46,665 nucleotides of DNA from an uncultured Anaeroplasmataceae bacterium (lineage in GTDB: Bacteria > Bacillota_I > Bacilli_A > Acholeplasmatales > Anaeroplasmataceae): NCBI GenBank assembly GCA_934229535.1, contig CAKQDS010000013.1, forward strand, positions 1 through 46,665, in the 5' to 3' direction. Positions 39,332-46,665 of the stretch are shown in pieces. Each line of letters opens with the position of its first letter. Position 1 is the first letter of the stretch. The notes under the pieces are model-generated. The model did not search any database. It was not told the DNA's origin and saw only the letters and a list, made by a program, of their open reading frames with translations. Both the position numbers and the translations under genes were made by a program.

Positions 39332-39514
39332 ATTGATAACAAATAATATGCCCTGGATATTGATTAGCTTACAAAAAGAAAATAGACGTATTAATGGCGT
39401 ATTTTTTACACTATGTTTATATATTAAATTTATTTTTAATCATTAATAATATTTTCAAAGCTCTCTCAAAATGATTTATAATAATTCCATATAATCTAAT
39501 TGCTTAAAATATTA

Positions 39515-40795
39515 TTAGTTTTTTAAACAGCCTATTGGTATAACAAATACATCGTCTTCTCTTTTATATCCAAATTGACTACCAGTAATAACTATTTTTA
39601 AATCTGGCAATCTTAGTGGGCATTGTTTTTCTTTTTCATTGTATTCATTTATCAATCTTTCAATTTCACATAGATGCTTAGCCCCTTCATCTATTTCCTT
39701 TGTTCCAAGTTTAAATTCAATCAATGCATACCTTCCATCCCTAAGATGTAAGACTGCATCAGCTTCTAATCCATATCTATCATGATAATAAGATATTTCT
39801 CCATTCATTTTTGATGAATATATTTTTAAATCTCTTATACATAACGATTCAAAAAGGAAACCTAGGGTTTTAAAATCAGTATTAAAATAATCAGGCGTAA
39901 CACCTAAAGCAGCAACCGCTATTGAAGGATCAATTAGGTTTCTTTTATTACTAGCTCTTATGGCATCTTTTGAACGAATTGATGGACACCAAGCTGGTAT
40001 ATCTTCAATAATAAAAAGTTTTTCTAAAGCCTCAACATAATCATAATATGTAGTCTTAGATATTTCAGTAGTTGAATTAACGTCAGCAAAAATAGTTTTT
40101 GTTTCTGCTAAAGTACAAATATTCCTTGAATATGATTTTAATATCTTTTCAGCCCATAATGGATTTCTTTTAACATTATCTATGTTAGAAATATCTCTAT
40201 GACAAGTTTGGTAAAATAAATCATTTGCTATTTCTAATTGTGATTCTTGAGTTTTATTAAGCAAAGCTCTTGGCCAGCCACCCCTACAAATTGCAAAAAT
40301 CAATTCATCAATAGACAATTTTGATTCCACAAAATTCATATTTTTCTTGCTGAACAACTCTATTAATGATATTTCTCCGGATGATTCATTACTTTCATAC
40401 AAACTCATTGGATACATTTTTAATATAGAAATACGTGTTGTACCTGTATGAGGTGTTTTAACATCTTGTGATGATGAACCAGTTAAAATATACAATCCCG
40501 ATTCATTTCTATCATCAATAGATTTTCTAATGGCTCCCCAAATCTTAGGAGCATCTTGCCACTCATCAAAAAGTCTTGGATTTTCACCGATAAGCAATTT
40601 AGATGGCATAGTTTCTGCAACAGCTAAATAATTTTCTCTTTTATCTTCATCTTGAAACTCAATAACACTTTTCGCTTTTTGCTTAGCTGTTGTTGTTTTA
40701 CCACATCCCTTTGGGCCAATTATCAAAGTCGCACCAAATGAATCTAATTTCAAATCTAACAAATCATCAGCTATTCTTTTTTTATAGTTTATCAT
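39515..40795 (-). CDS. AAA ATPase with DUF4143 domain
   Basis: A 426-residue ATPase of the AAA_14/DUF4143 type. Walker A is GPKGCGKTT (27-35), Walker B is 'PRLFDEWQDAP', sensor 1 is 'ILTGSSS'. A winged-helix part follows ('TTEISKTTYYDYVEALEKLFIIEDI'). The C-terminal DUF4143 region has 'LFESLCIRDLKIY...GLEADAVLHLRDGRYALIEFKLG', a PD-(D/E)xK-like core with D, E and K. The biological role of the family is unsettled. The gene is bracketed by 23-bp repeats on both sides, suggesting past duplication. Confidence 0.88.
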   Translation of the reverse strand: MINYKKRIADDLLDLKLDSFGATLIIGPKGCGKTTTAKQKAKSVIEFQDEDKRENYLAVAETMPSKLLIGENPRLFDEWQDAPKIWGAIRKSIDDRNESGLYILTGSSSQDVKTPHTGTTRISILKMYPMSLYESNESSGEISLIELFSKKNMNFVESKLSIDELIFAICRGGWPRALLNKTQESQLEIANDLFYQTCHRDISNIDNVKRNPLWAEKILKSYSRNICTLAETKTIFADVNSTTEISKTTYYDYVEALEKLFIIEDIPAWCPSIRSKDAIRASNKRNLIDPSIAVAALGVTPDYFNTDFKTLGFLFESLCIRDLKIYSSKMNGEISYYHDRYGLEADAVLHLRDGRYALIEFKLGTKEIDEGAKHLCEIERLINEYNEKEKQCPLRLPDLKIVITGSQFGYKREDDVFVIPIGCLKN

Positions 40796-40812
40796 ATTTT
40801 CTCACCAACTAT

Positions 40813-40842
40813 AGTATATACTTTAATTTATTCTTTTGTCAA
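40813..40842 (-). promoter_or_regulatory. Promoter of the DUF4143 ATPase gene
   Basis: TTGACA (40837-40842), 18-base spacer, TATACT (40813-40818) on the minus strand, 12 bp downstream of the repeat array. Confidence 0.65.
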
Positions 40843-40853
40843 TTACTTTTTAA

Positions 40854-40932
40854 CACATTTGTGCTGTTTTGTCGAACACATTTGTGCTATTTTTTTTAAC
40901 ACATTTGTGCTATTTTGTCGAACACATTTGTG
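40854..40932. repeat. 23-bp tandem repeat array, right
   Basis: CACATTTGTG occurs at 40854, 40877, 40900 and 40923, exactly 23 bp apart, with the linker CTGTTTTGTCGAA or CTATTTTGTCGAA between. Each core is a CACA-N2-TGTG dyad. The array sits directly upstream of the ATPase promoter, as expected for multiple regulator sites; plasmid-iteron ancestry is another reading. Confidence 0.8.
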
Positions 40933-41136
40933 ATTGATAATAAATAACATATCAAAAATATTAATTATTTTAAATTATTGTTATATCAATCTAGTGATCT
41001 AAATTTAAAAATCATTCATTTTTGATTAGCCTAAAAAAGCGGAATAAAAGCGTATTGTTTCGCTTCATTTAGAAAATGAATTTATTTTATTTGAGTTAAA
41101 ATATTAGCTATTAGTTTATTCCATACTACATTTTTT

Positions 41137-41188
41137 TAAAAATAAAAAATCCGAAAAATATAGCAATGGTGCCATTTTCCAGGATTTT
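41137..41188 (-). terminator. Terminator of the AKR-RibD operon
   Basis: AAAATCC (41182-41188) pairs with GGATTTT (41146-41152), with further pairing inside, then a T-rich tail on the minus strand. Confidence 0.6.
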
Positions 41189-41208
41189 AATTATTTATAT
41201 CTGTCGAA

Positions 41209-41889
41209 CTATTTAATTACCTTATATGAAAGTAATACTGCATCACTTTCAAAACGCTTGACATCATTTAGCTTTAATTGGATAACCTCACTATCATCAC
41301 TAAGACCATCAAACATTGTTGGATATGATGCTCTTGCATTAATACCTGCTCCAATTAATAAAACTATTTCATCTAATAAATTAGCCTTTAAGAAACCTGT
41401 ATTAATTTTTGCTCCACCAACAACACCTAATCTTTTAATATTAAATGAATCATATAATATACTTGTCGCAAGAGCTAAATCAATCTTATCCTTTCCTGCA
41501 ACAATATAGGAAATATTTTTACTATCAAGGTAAGCTAAATAATCAGTAGCTACCATCTGACTTGTAATGATAATATGAGGCTTTGAATAATTAACCTCAT
41601 CATCCCATAAAAGTATTCCATTGGTATCACAAATTATATCATAGCCAGCTGCATCATTATGCTTAACAAACAAGTTTGTGTTTGGATGCTCACAATTCTT
41701 TGATACAAATTTTCCAGCTAAGGCCATTTCTAGTTCAGCTGTTACTCTACCACTTAGTGTTGATTTAATATCTAATTCATCTAGTGTCTTATAATAATCT
41801 TCAACACCTCTTAAATTTTCTGTCATCTTACAATCGATTCTTCCATCAATTGATGTCATCATATAACAAATAATATATGGCTTATTCAT
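41209..41889 (-). CDS. RibD C-terminal / dihydrofolate reductase-family protein
   Basis: 226 residues. The fold of RibD C-terminal reductases: 'YIICYMMTSIDGRIDC' at the start, 'IKSTLSGRVTAE', 'IIITSQM', 'RLGVVGGAKINTGFLKANLLDEIVLLIGAGI' for the NADPH site and the end. It is stand-alone (no deaminase domain), so it need not serve riboflavin synthesis. It follows the aldo-keto reductase by nine bases and shares its MerR-controlled promoter, suggesting a stress or detoxification role. Confidence 0.85.
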   Translation of the reverse strand: MNKPYIICYMMTSIDGRIDCKMTENLRGVEDYYKTLDELDIKSTLSGRVTAELEMALAGKFVSKNCEHPNTNLFVKHNDAAGYDIICDTNGILLWDDEVNYSKPHIIITSQMVATDYLAYLDSKNISYIVAGKDKIDLALATSILYDSFNIKRLGVVGGAKINTGFLKANLLDEIVLLIGAGINARASYPTMFDGLSDDSEVIQLKLNDVKRFESDAVLLSYKVIK

Positions 41890-41898
41890 AAATTTCTC

Positions 41899-42759
41899 CT
41901 ACATTTGCTTAGCATAGCATGGGAATACATTTGCATCACCATAGCTATCGATTTTATTAATTTCACATAATAGCTTCATATCACTATCACTAATTTCAAA
42001 ATCTACATTGCCATTTTCCTTCATATGCTCATAATTAGCAGTTTTAGGAAGAGATATAAGACCAAGCTGCAATGTATATCTAATACATAGCTTAGCAATT
42101 GATACATTATATTTCAAGGCCATTTCCTTTACTACCTTATTATTTAATAAGGCTCCATGAGCTATAGGCGAATAGGCCTCAACAACAATATCATGCTTCT
42201 TACAATAATCAATAAGCTCAAAATTAGTATTACCAATATGAGTTAAGATTTGATTGACCATTGGCTTAACATCAGAATTATTAATAATATTTTCAAGATC
42301 AACAATTTCAAAATTAGAAACACCAATTGCTCTAATTTTTCCAGCCTTATAATATTCAGATAAAGCACGCCATGCTTCTAAATTACCTTTTTCATAATGA
42401 TTACCATCTCTAAAATTAGCCCATGGCTGTGGTGAATGAATAATCATTAAATCAATATAAGAAACGCCAAGCTTCTTTAAAGAATCCTCAATTTCTGCTT
42501 TAGCATCCTCATAGCTTTTTACCTCTGCATGTAGCTTTGTTTGAATAAAAATATCCTCTCTTTTAATACAACTTTCCTTAATACCAAGACCAACCTCATA
42601 TTCATTACCATAAGCCTCAGCTGTATCAATATGACGATATCCTAAGGAAATAGCATTTTTTACTGCATTTTTGGCATCATCGCCAGTTATAAACCAGGTA
42701 CCAAGACCAAGCTGTGGTACTAAAACACCATTAGATAATTTAATTTTATTATTATACAT
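41899..42759 (-). CDS. Aldo/keto reductase
   Basis: A 286-residue NADPH-dependent carbonyl reductase. The catalytic tetrad is visible: D and Y in 'HIDTAEAYGNE', K in 'IQTKLH', H in 'MIIHSPQPW'. 'AIGVSNFEIVDL' and 'LCIRYTLQLGLISLPKTANYEHMKEN' are the cofactor regions. It is divergent from merR; the promoter between them has the 19-bp spacer typical of MerR activation. It is probably induced by electrophiles or another MerR effector. Confidence 0.93.
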   Translation of the reverse strand: MYNNKIKLSNGVLVPQLGLGTWFITGDDAKNAVKNAISLGYRHIDTAEAYGNEYEVGLGIKESCIKREDIFIQTKLHAEVKSYEDAKAEIEDSLKKLGVSYIDLMIIHSPQPWANFRDGNHYEKGNLEAWRALSEYYKAGKIRAIGVSNFEIVDLENIINNSDVKPMVNQILTHIGNTNFELIDYCKKHDIVVEAYSPIAHGALLNNKVVKEMALKYNVSIAKLCIRYTLQLGLISLPKTANYEHMKENGNVDFEISDSDMKLLCEINKIDSYGDANVFPCYAKQM

Positions 42760-42780
42760 AATTTATCTCCTTACCATTAT

Positions 42781-42838
42781 TTGACCTAAAGTCTACTTTA
42801 TGCTATAATTATAGCACCTAAAGTTTACTTGATGTCAA
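42781..42838. promoter_or_regulatory. Divergent promoters of merR and the AKR operon
   Basis: Plus strand (merR): TTGACC (42781-42786), 17-base spacer, TGCTATAAT. Minus strand (AKR): TTGACA (42833-42838), 19-base spacer, TATAAT (42808-42813). Each spacer contains CCTAAAGTYTACTT, whose core AAGTNNACTT is a dyad. The overlong spacer on the AKR side and normal spacing on the merR side fit MerR-type activation plus autorepression. Confidence 0.8.
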
Positions 42839-42867
42839 TACCTATAACAAAAAAAGGATGAAAAAAT

Positions 42868-43323
42868 ATGTATACAATTGGACAAATAGCTAAAATGATG
42901 AATTTATCAGTACCAACACTTCGTTATTATGATGATGAAGGTATTCTAATAAATATTAAAAGAGATAATGCTGGAAATAGAATATTTGATGATAGCGATA
43001 TTGAAGCCCTAAAAATCATTAATTGTTTGAAGAAAAGTGGTTTAAAAATAAAAGAAATAAAAGAATTTATGGATTTATGTAGACAAGGTAACAGTTCACT
43101 TCAAAAAAGATATGATTTCTTTTTAAACCAGGAACAAAAGGTTTTAGATGAAATTCAAAACCTTGAAATATGTCTAGCCTTAATTAAATATAAGGAATGG
43201 TATTATCAAACTGCACTTCTTCATAATGATGAAGGCTATGTAAAAAATCTTGATAAAGATACTTTACCTAAGGAAATAAAGGAATATCTTAATAAAAGCA
43301 AAATAAAGGAAAAGAACAATTAA
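42868..43323 (+). CDS. MerR-family transcriptional regulator
   Basis: A 151-residue regulator. The winged helix-turn-helix is at the N-terminus ('YTIGQIAKMMNLSVPTLRYYDDEGIL'), then a coiled-coil dimerisation helix ('RYDFFLNQEQKVLDEIQNLEICLALIKYKEWYY'). There is no cysteine-rich metal loop; the pattern and the AKR partner match the AdhR-like group, which responds to aldehydes. It probably controls the divergent operon. AAAGGAT precedes the ATG. Confidence 0.9.
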   Translation: MYTIGQIAKMMNLSVPTLRYYDDEGILINIKRDNAGNRIFDDSDIEALKIINCLKKSGLKIKEIKEFMDLCRQGNSSLQKRYDFFLNQEQKVLDEIQNLEICLALIKYKEWYYQTALLHNDEGYVKNLDKDTLPKEIKEYLNKSKIKEKNN

Positions 43324-43339
43324 ATCTTTTCCTTTTTAT
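43305..43339 (+). terminator. Intrinsic terminator of merR
   Basis: AAAGGAAAAGA, nine-base loop containing the stop codon, TCTTTTCCTTTTT. Confidence 0.75.
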
Positions 43340-43340
43340 A

Positions 43341-43694
43341 TTAGAAATCAAAGCCTAGCCATGTCTTTAATTTGATTGCTTCATCACAAAAACTAATAAG
43401 TAAATCATATATTTTTGATGATATCTCATTTTTATTATTTTTAAGATAATCTTTGAGTATTTTACAATCATTGTATTCTAAATAATAATAATCTCCATCC
43501 CCAGGTAGAAATCCAAATTTAGTATATAAATCCAAGCATATATTTTCAATATTCCACTTAACAAACTCTTCATTAGAAATAACTAAAAATTTAGCGTTAC
43601 AATTGTTACACGAAGTAACATCATATAGATCACCATGTTTAGGAATTTCAGCTAATGTTAGAGGTAAAATAATTTTGTAATCCTTACCATTCAT
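43341..43694 (-). CDS. Hypothetical protein, partner of the 425-residue gene
   Basis: A 117-residue acidic protein with a CxxC pair (SCNNCNAKF) that could bind zinc, and an aromatic-rich middle ('GDGDYYYLEYNDCKILKDYL'). No family recognised; size and charge resemble small immunity-type proteins. It overlaps the end of the upstream gene by 11 bases (its ATGAATGGTAA contains that gene's stop), so the two are translationally coupled. Confidence 0.6.
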   Translation of the reverse strand: MNGKDYKIILPLTLAEIPKHGDLYDVTSCNNCNAKFLVISNEEFVKWNIENICLDLYTKFGFLPGDGDYYYLEYNDCKILKDYLKNNKNEISSKIYDLLISFCDEAIKLKTWLGFDF

Positions 43695-44961
43695 AATCAG
43701 TATCTATTTCAATATGCCATTTTAAATCAAATTGAATATCAATATTAGAAAAATATTCCCCTAAATTCATCTTTAATTGCTTGAAATATTTATCTAAAAT
43801 ATCAGTATAGCTTCTTTGCTGTATTTCATCATAAAGACCTGTAATTGTACTACTACGATGCTCTAAATCATTTGGAGCTTCCATATAAGCCGTAGCATCA
43901 CCATCAAAAACAAGAATATTGCCTGCAGCCATAGTTTTAGAAATATTTAGTCTGAAATTTTCATATTTCCCATGATAATGGATCTTATAAACACAACTAT
44001 TATTAGATCCAAAATAATCATAATAACCCTGATAACCAATATAACTTTTAGTAAAATAAATAATGTATTGGTAAATATTTTCTAATGATGGATCAGCTTT
44101 AACAGCATCTAATAACCTTTCCATTTCTATATCAATATCACTAAAATACTCAGCAAATAAAGGATTAAGCATTAAAACAACTTCTTCTCTTGATTTATTA
44201 TTATTTTCTTCAATAATAGCTATAGCTTTAATTAAATCACTTGAGGAAACAACTAACCTATCATTAAAATTAATCAGTCCATTATTTTCATAATTTATAT
44301 AAATTTCTTTATTTTCATTTAATGAATCTAAAGCTATGATAGCTGCAATTTCATAATTATAGGAAACAAAAGGCTTTTCCTTAACAATTGTATAAAAAAT
44401 ATTAGCCGCATTTAATGATGCTGTGATAACCACATTAGGCAAAAAATAGCTATCATATATTAGAAAATCTAAATCAATATTATCCTTAAGTACTCCAAAA
44501 CTTTGATCTAGATTATATTTTTTTCTAATATCACTAAGCGTATCTAAATAATAGCTTGCGTATTTATAGTCAAATACATGAATACATTTTGAATAAAAAT
44601 CATCATTATTTAGTTTTTTTAAGGTTTTAAAATAATCAGAATAATTATTTAAATAATATAAATTATTCTGATTTATAGTACTATAATTATTAATTGCATC
44701 TAATAAATAATTCCATACATATTTAGGCTCTATTTGTCCAACAATTTCTTTTTTAATGGAATTATCACTAGCTATCATTAAAAGAATATTTATGTCGTAA
44801 TATAATTCCTTATTATAAATAATTATATCATCCTCATAACCATCTAATTCATTTATAATCTTATCACAATTAGGAATTATCTTAATTAAATCATTGTGAC
44901 TAATATATAAATTATCCCCTTTTTGTAATAAGCTATAAAGATTATTATTAATTTTAATCAT
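43684..44961 (-). CDS. Unrecognised 425-residue protein
   Basis: A soluble, asparagine- and tyrosine-rich protein without signal peptide or membrane helix. Features seen: an acidic N-terminal third, 'FLPNVVITASLNAANIFYTIV', a helical stretch 'MLNPLFAEYFSDIDIEMERLLDAVKAD', then 'CVYKIHYHGKYENFRLNISKTMAAGNILVFDGDATAYM' and a C-terminal 'FDLKWHIEIDTDYEW'. The last block recurs in a second gene at the right edge. It follows the DUF4143 ATPase at 45016-46452 by 54 bases on the same strand. Function unknown. Confidence 0.6.
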   Translation of the reverse strand: MIKINNNLYSLLQKGDNLYISHNDLIKIIPNCDKIINELDGYEDDIIIYNKELYYDINILLMIASDNSIKKEIVGQIEPKYVWNYLLDAINNYSTINQNNLYYLNNYSDYFKTLKKLNNDDFYSKCIHVFDYKYASYYLDTLSDIRKKYNLDQSFGVLKDNIDLDFLIYDSYFLPNVVITASLNAANIFYTIVKEKPFVSYNYEIAAIIALDSLNENKEIYINYENNGLINFNDRLVVSSSDLIKAIAIIEENNNKSREEVVLMLNPLFAEYFSDIDIEMERLLDAVKADPSLENIYQYIIYFTKSYIGYQGYYDYFGSNNSCVYKIHYHGKYENFRLNISKTMAAGNILVFDGDATAYMEAPNDLEHRSSTITGLYDEIQQRSYTDILDKYFKQLKMNLGEYFSNIDIQFDLKWHIEIDTDYEW

Positions 44962-45015
44962 ATTATCACCATTTCTCTATTTGCAACGCAAAATAACAAA
45001 ACAATATTATATTAT

Positions 45016-46452
45016 TTAGTTATATTTTTTGTCTTCAACATAACCCAACAAATATAAAAATACTGGTGCAGAAACTTTATATATTTGCTTTCCACCATTA
45101 TAATCTCTTATACCAAAATCATTAATATTCTTTGTAATGACCAAATTGGGAATATTATTATATTTTTCTACTATCAAGTCTGATTCCGTTATTTTAGAAT
45201 TTTCTCTATATTTAACCTCAATCATAATAGGTGGCAAATTAGAATTATATTTAACAACTATATCTATTTCTTTATTCCTATATTCCCCTCTAAAATAACC
45301 AACCTGACAATAATCATTATAGCTAAAAGCATTTATATGCTTGTAAACAGCTGTTTCTGCAATTATTCCTAGTTCAGTTGGATTATCAGTAATATCATCC
45401 TTCATCAACACAGCATTTCTTATTGCTGCATCAGATATATATATTTTATCCTGCGATTTCAAAATTTGTTTTGAGCTTATATTAATCAGTTTACTAATAT
45501 ATATTAAATTTGTACTTTGTAGATATGATATGTACTTTTCCAATGTAACTCTATTAACCTGTAGTTCTTTACAAATTGCTTGTAAATTAATAATATTAGA
45601 TGAATTATAGCATAAATATAAGAATACCTTTTCTAAATCATTAATGTTCCTTATATTATAAATAGCTGGCAAATCTCTTTTAATTGCTTTATCAACAATA
45701 TCTTCACGTAAGATTCGTTGAGCATACAAATCATCATGTGATAATGCTAATTCTGGGAACCCACCAACCTGAAGATATCTAATAAAATGGGGCTGTAAAA
45801 AGGCCATTTTATTCATTATATCATTTTGCTCTTGAATACTTAATAAATATAGTTGTGTAGGCTTTATGTTTTCAGGTAAATCAATTGCTTCAATTTCTAA
45901 CAGTTTACAATATTCAAAAAAAGATAAAGTTGGCACTTGAACAGTAACCCATCGTCCCAAACCACTTTCTTTTACTTTATCTTCTAACATAGGACTTGCC
46001 GAACCAGTAGCCATAATACTAATATAAGGATTAGTATCATACAATATTTTTAACCAACTATTCCAGTTTTCCGAATATTGAATTTCATCAAAAAAGCAAT
46101 ATATCTTATCTTCTGATGAAATGTTTCTTTTATAAACATCCATGACATTATTAATATTACACATTTTCAACAATGGATGATCAAAAGAAACAAACAAAAT
46201 ATTCTTAGCGGAAACATTATTTTTTAATAAACTAGAAATAGTTTGGTACATAATTGTTGTTTTACCAGTTCTTCTTGCTCCACTCAATAAAACAGTTCTT
46301 CTAATTTCTGAATTGTTAAAAATTTTATTAGCTTCATAATAAGTTGTTCTTTTCATTTTTTTGTCAAATTCTTTTTGAACAACTCCTGTACGCCACCAGG
46401 GATTATATGAATATAGTAAATCAATAATATTTTCTTCTGTAAACAATACCAT
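45016..46452 (-). CDS. AAA ATPase with DUF4143 domain, second copy
   Basis: 478 residues. Walker A is GARRTGKTT (58-66), Walker B is 'YCFFDEIQYSENWN', sensor 1 is 'IMATGSASPML'. A winged-helix part is 'ICKELQVNRVTLEKYISYLQSTNLIY'. The C-terminal PD-(D/E)xK-like core is 'KEIDIVVKYNSNLPPIMIEVKYRE' with E, D, E and K. It is only distantly related to the ATPase at 39515-40795. GGAG stands eight bases before the ATG. It lies between two members of the 425-residue family, so it may belong to that unit. Confidence 0.88.
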   Translation of the reverse strand: MVLFTEENIIDLLYSYNPWWRTGVVQKEFDKKMKRTTYYEANKIFNNSEIRRTVLLSGARRTGKTTIMYQTISSLLKNNVSAKNILFVSFDHPLLKMCNINNVMDVYKRNISSEDKIYCFFDEIQYSENWNSWLKILYDTNPYISIMATGSASPMLEDKVKESGLGRWVTVQVPTLSFFEYCKLLEIEAIDLPENIKPTQLYLLSIQEQNDIMNKMAFLQPHFIRYLQVGGFPELALSHDDLYAQRILREDIVDKAIKRDLPAIYNIRNINDLEKVFLYLCYNSSNIINLQAICKELQVNRVTLEKYISYLQSTNLIYISKLINISSKQILKSQDKIYISDAAIRNAVLMKDDITDNPTELGIIAETAVYKHINAFSYNDYCQVGYFRGEYRNKEIDIVVKYNSNLPPIMIEVKYRENSKITESDLIVEKYNNIPNLVITKNINDFGIRDYNGGKQIYKVSAPVFLYLLGYVEDKKYN

Positions 46453-46470
46453 ATTATCATCTCCAACTAT

Positions 46471-46499
46471 ATTATATCAAAAAACAGACAAACTATCAA
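46471..46499 (-). promoter_or_regulatory. Promoter of the second DUF4143 ATPase gene
   Basis: TTGATA (46494-46499), 17-base spacer, TATAAT (46471-46476) on the minus strand, 19 bases before the ATG. Confidence 0.65.
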
Positions 46500-46586
46500 T
46501 ATTTATACCATAATATTAATAGTATACTATCAATCTTTACTACAAAAGATTGATGTTTTGCCAATTATTTTAAAAAATATCAAATA

Positions 46587-46665
46587 TTACCATTCATAAT
46601 CAGGATCTATTTCATAATCCCATTTTAGGTTAAATTCAATCTTAATGCTTGAATCATAAAGTTGT
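46587..46665 (-). CDS. 3' end of a second 425-family gene, cut by window edge
   Basis: The minus strand reads 25 codons and a stop: QLYDSSIKIEFNLKWDYEID then PDYEW. This aligns with the end of the 43684-44961 product (IDIQFDLKWHIEIDTDYEW). The shared TATGAATGGTAA is also present, but the coupled frame here stops after five codons, so no 117-residue partner follows. Confidence 0.7.
   Translation of the reverse strand, partial: QLYDSSIKIEFNLKWDYEIDPDYEW

Larger units (their letters stand above)
38914..39514. other. 600-bp gap with repeats and gene remnant
   Basis: Contains a TATAAT (38941-38946, minus) for the operon to the left, a hairpin at 38972-39010, a 34-codon remnant ORF (39138-39242) and two iteron-like repeats at 39299-39331 identical in kind to those upstream of the ATPase at 39515-40795. 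The segment 39360-39514 shows nothing definite. Confidence 0.6.
40796..41208. other. Gap upstream of the ATPase gene
   Basis: Holds the ATPase promoter, the four-unit 23-bp repeat array and the terminator of the RibD-like gene. The stretch 40935-41135 shows no gene; it contains a weak AT hairpin around GCGGAATAAAAGCG (41039-41065). Confidence 0.6.

Noticed and set aside
40854..40932. CRISPR array
   Set aside because: Repeats are separated by only 13 similar bases rather than unique spacers, and no cas genes are present.
1..46665. tRNA or rRNA genes
   Set aside because: No segment with the conserved GTTCGAATC-type arm in a cloverleaf context or rRNA signature was noticed on either strand; a covariance search would settle it.

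Overview
The window is very AT-rich DNA from a low-GC, Gram-positive-type bacterium of the Bacilli lineage, probably an uncultured gut Erysipelotrichia- or Mollicutes-related organism. Evidence: teichoic-acid glycosylation and MurA genes (so a cell wall is present), Shine-Dalgarno sequences of the AGGAGG type before most genes, ECF and tdk genes in a Bacilli-like order, and TGA used as a stop codon (for example at the end of tdk), which excludes the Mycoplasma code. The genus cannot be named from sequence alone. No rRNA, tRNA or CRISPR array was seen.

Layout. 1-1329: a gene cut by the left edge and a degenerate Y-family DNA polymerase. 1463-2375: two small heat-shock proteins behind a promoter framed by two CIRCE-like operators. 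2569-8439: topoisomerase III, type I glutamine synthetase and type III glutamine synthetase, with structured leader or terminator RNA around both synthetase genes. 8588-15306: one long minus-strand operon running tdk, tadA, ecfA1, ecfA2, ecfT, truA, a DUF5662 gene, apbE, a NusG-domain-II protein and a Gx-transporter protein; it joins an ECF vitamin-transporter energy module to a flavinylation / extracellular-electron-transfer-like module. rpmE lies just upstream with its own promoter and terminator.

15820-19430 is an accessory cassette: an XRE repressor and ImmA-like peptidase with a dyad operator, a candidate small RNA, a DUF4417 gene, a small toxin-like gene, two tandem immunity-like paralogues (the duplication carried along the 3' end of the toxin-like gene) and a CPCC zinc-ribbon gene. 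19648-21469: a GntR/YtrA-type repressor with its ABC exporter. 21493-27127: murA, then divergently yfhO, a csbB-like glycosyltransferase and a gtcA-like flippase, together a three-component lipoteichoic/wall polymer glycosylation system.

27128-27860 holds the most interesting signal: two adjacent copies of an apparent type I toxin-antitoxin locus. One is intact (sequestered ribosome-binding site, 24-residue membrane peptide, convergent antisense RNA); the other is an orphan antitoxin copy. 27917-33021 is a type III restriction-modification system, followed by a small tyrosine recombinase and a pair of inverted repeats around the mod upstream region. 34415-38913: a housekeeping run (FAD-dependent dehydrogenase, purA, DUF523, membrane protein) and a zinc-ribbon membrane protein. 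38914-46665: two AAA/DUF4143 ATPases, the first bracketed by 23-bp iteron-like repeats; a MerR-controlled aldo-keto reductase / RibD-like pair; and an unrecognised 425-residue protein family with a second copy running off the right edge.
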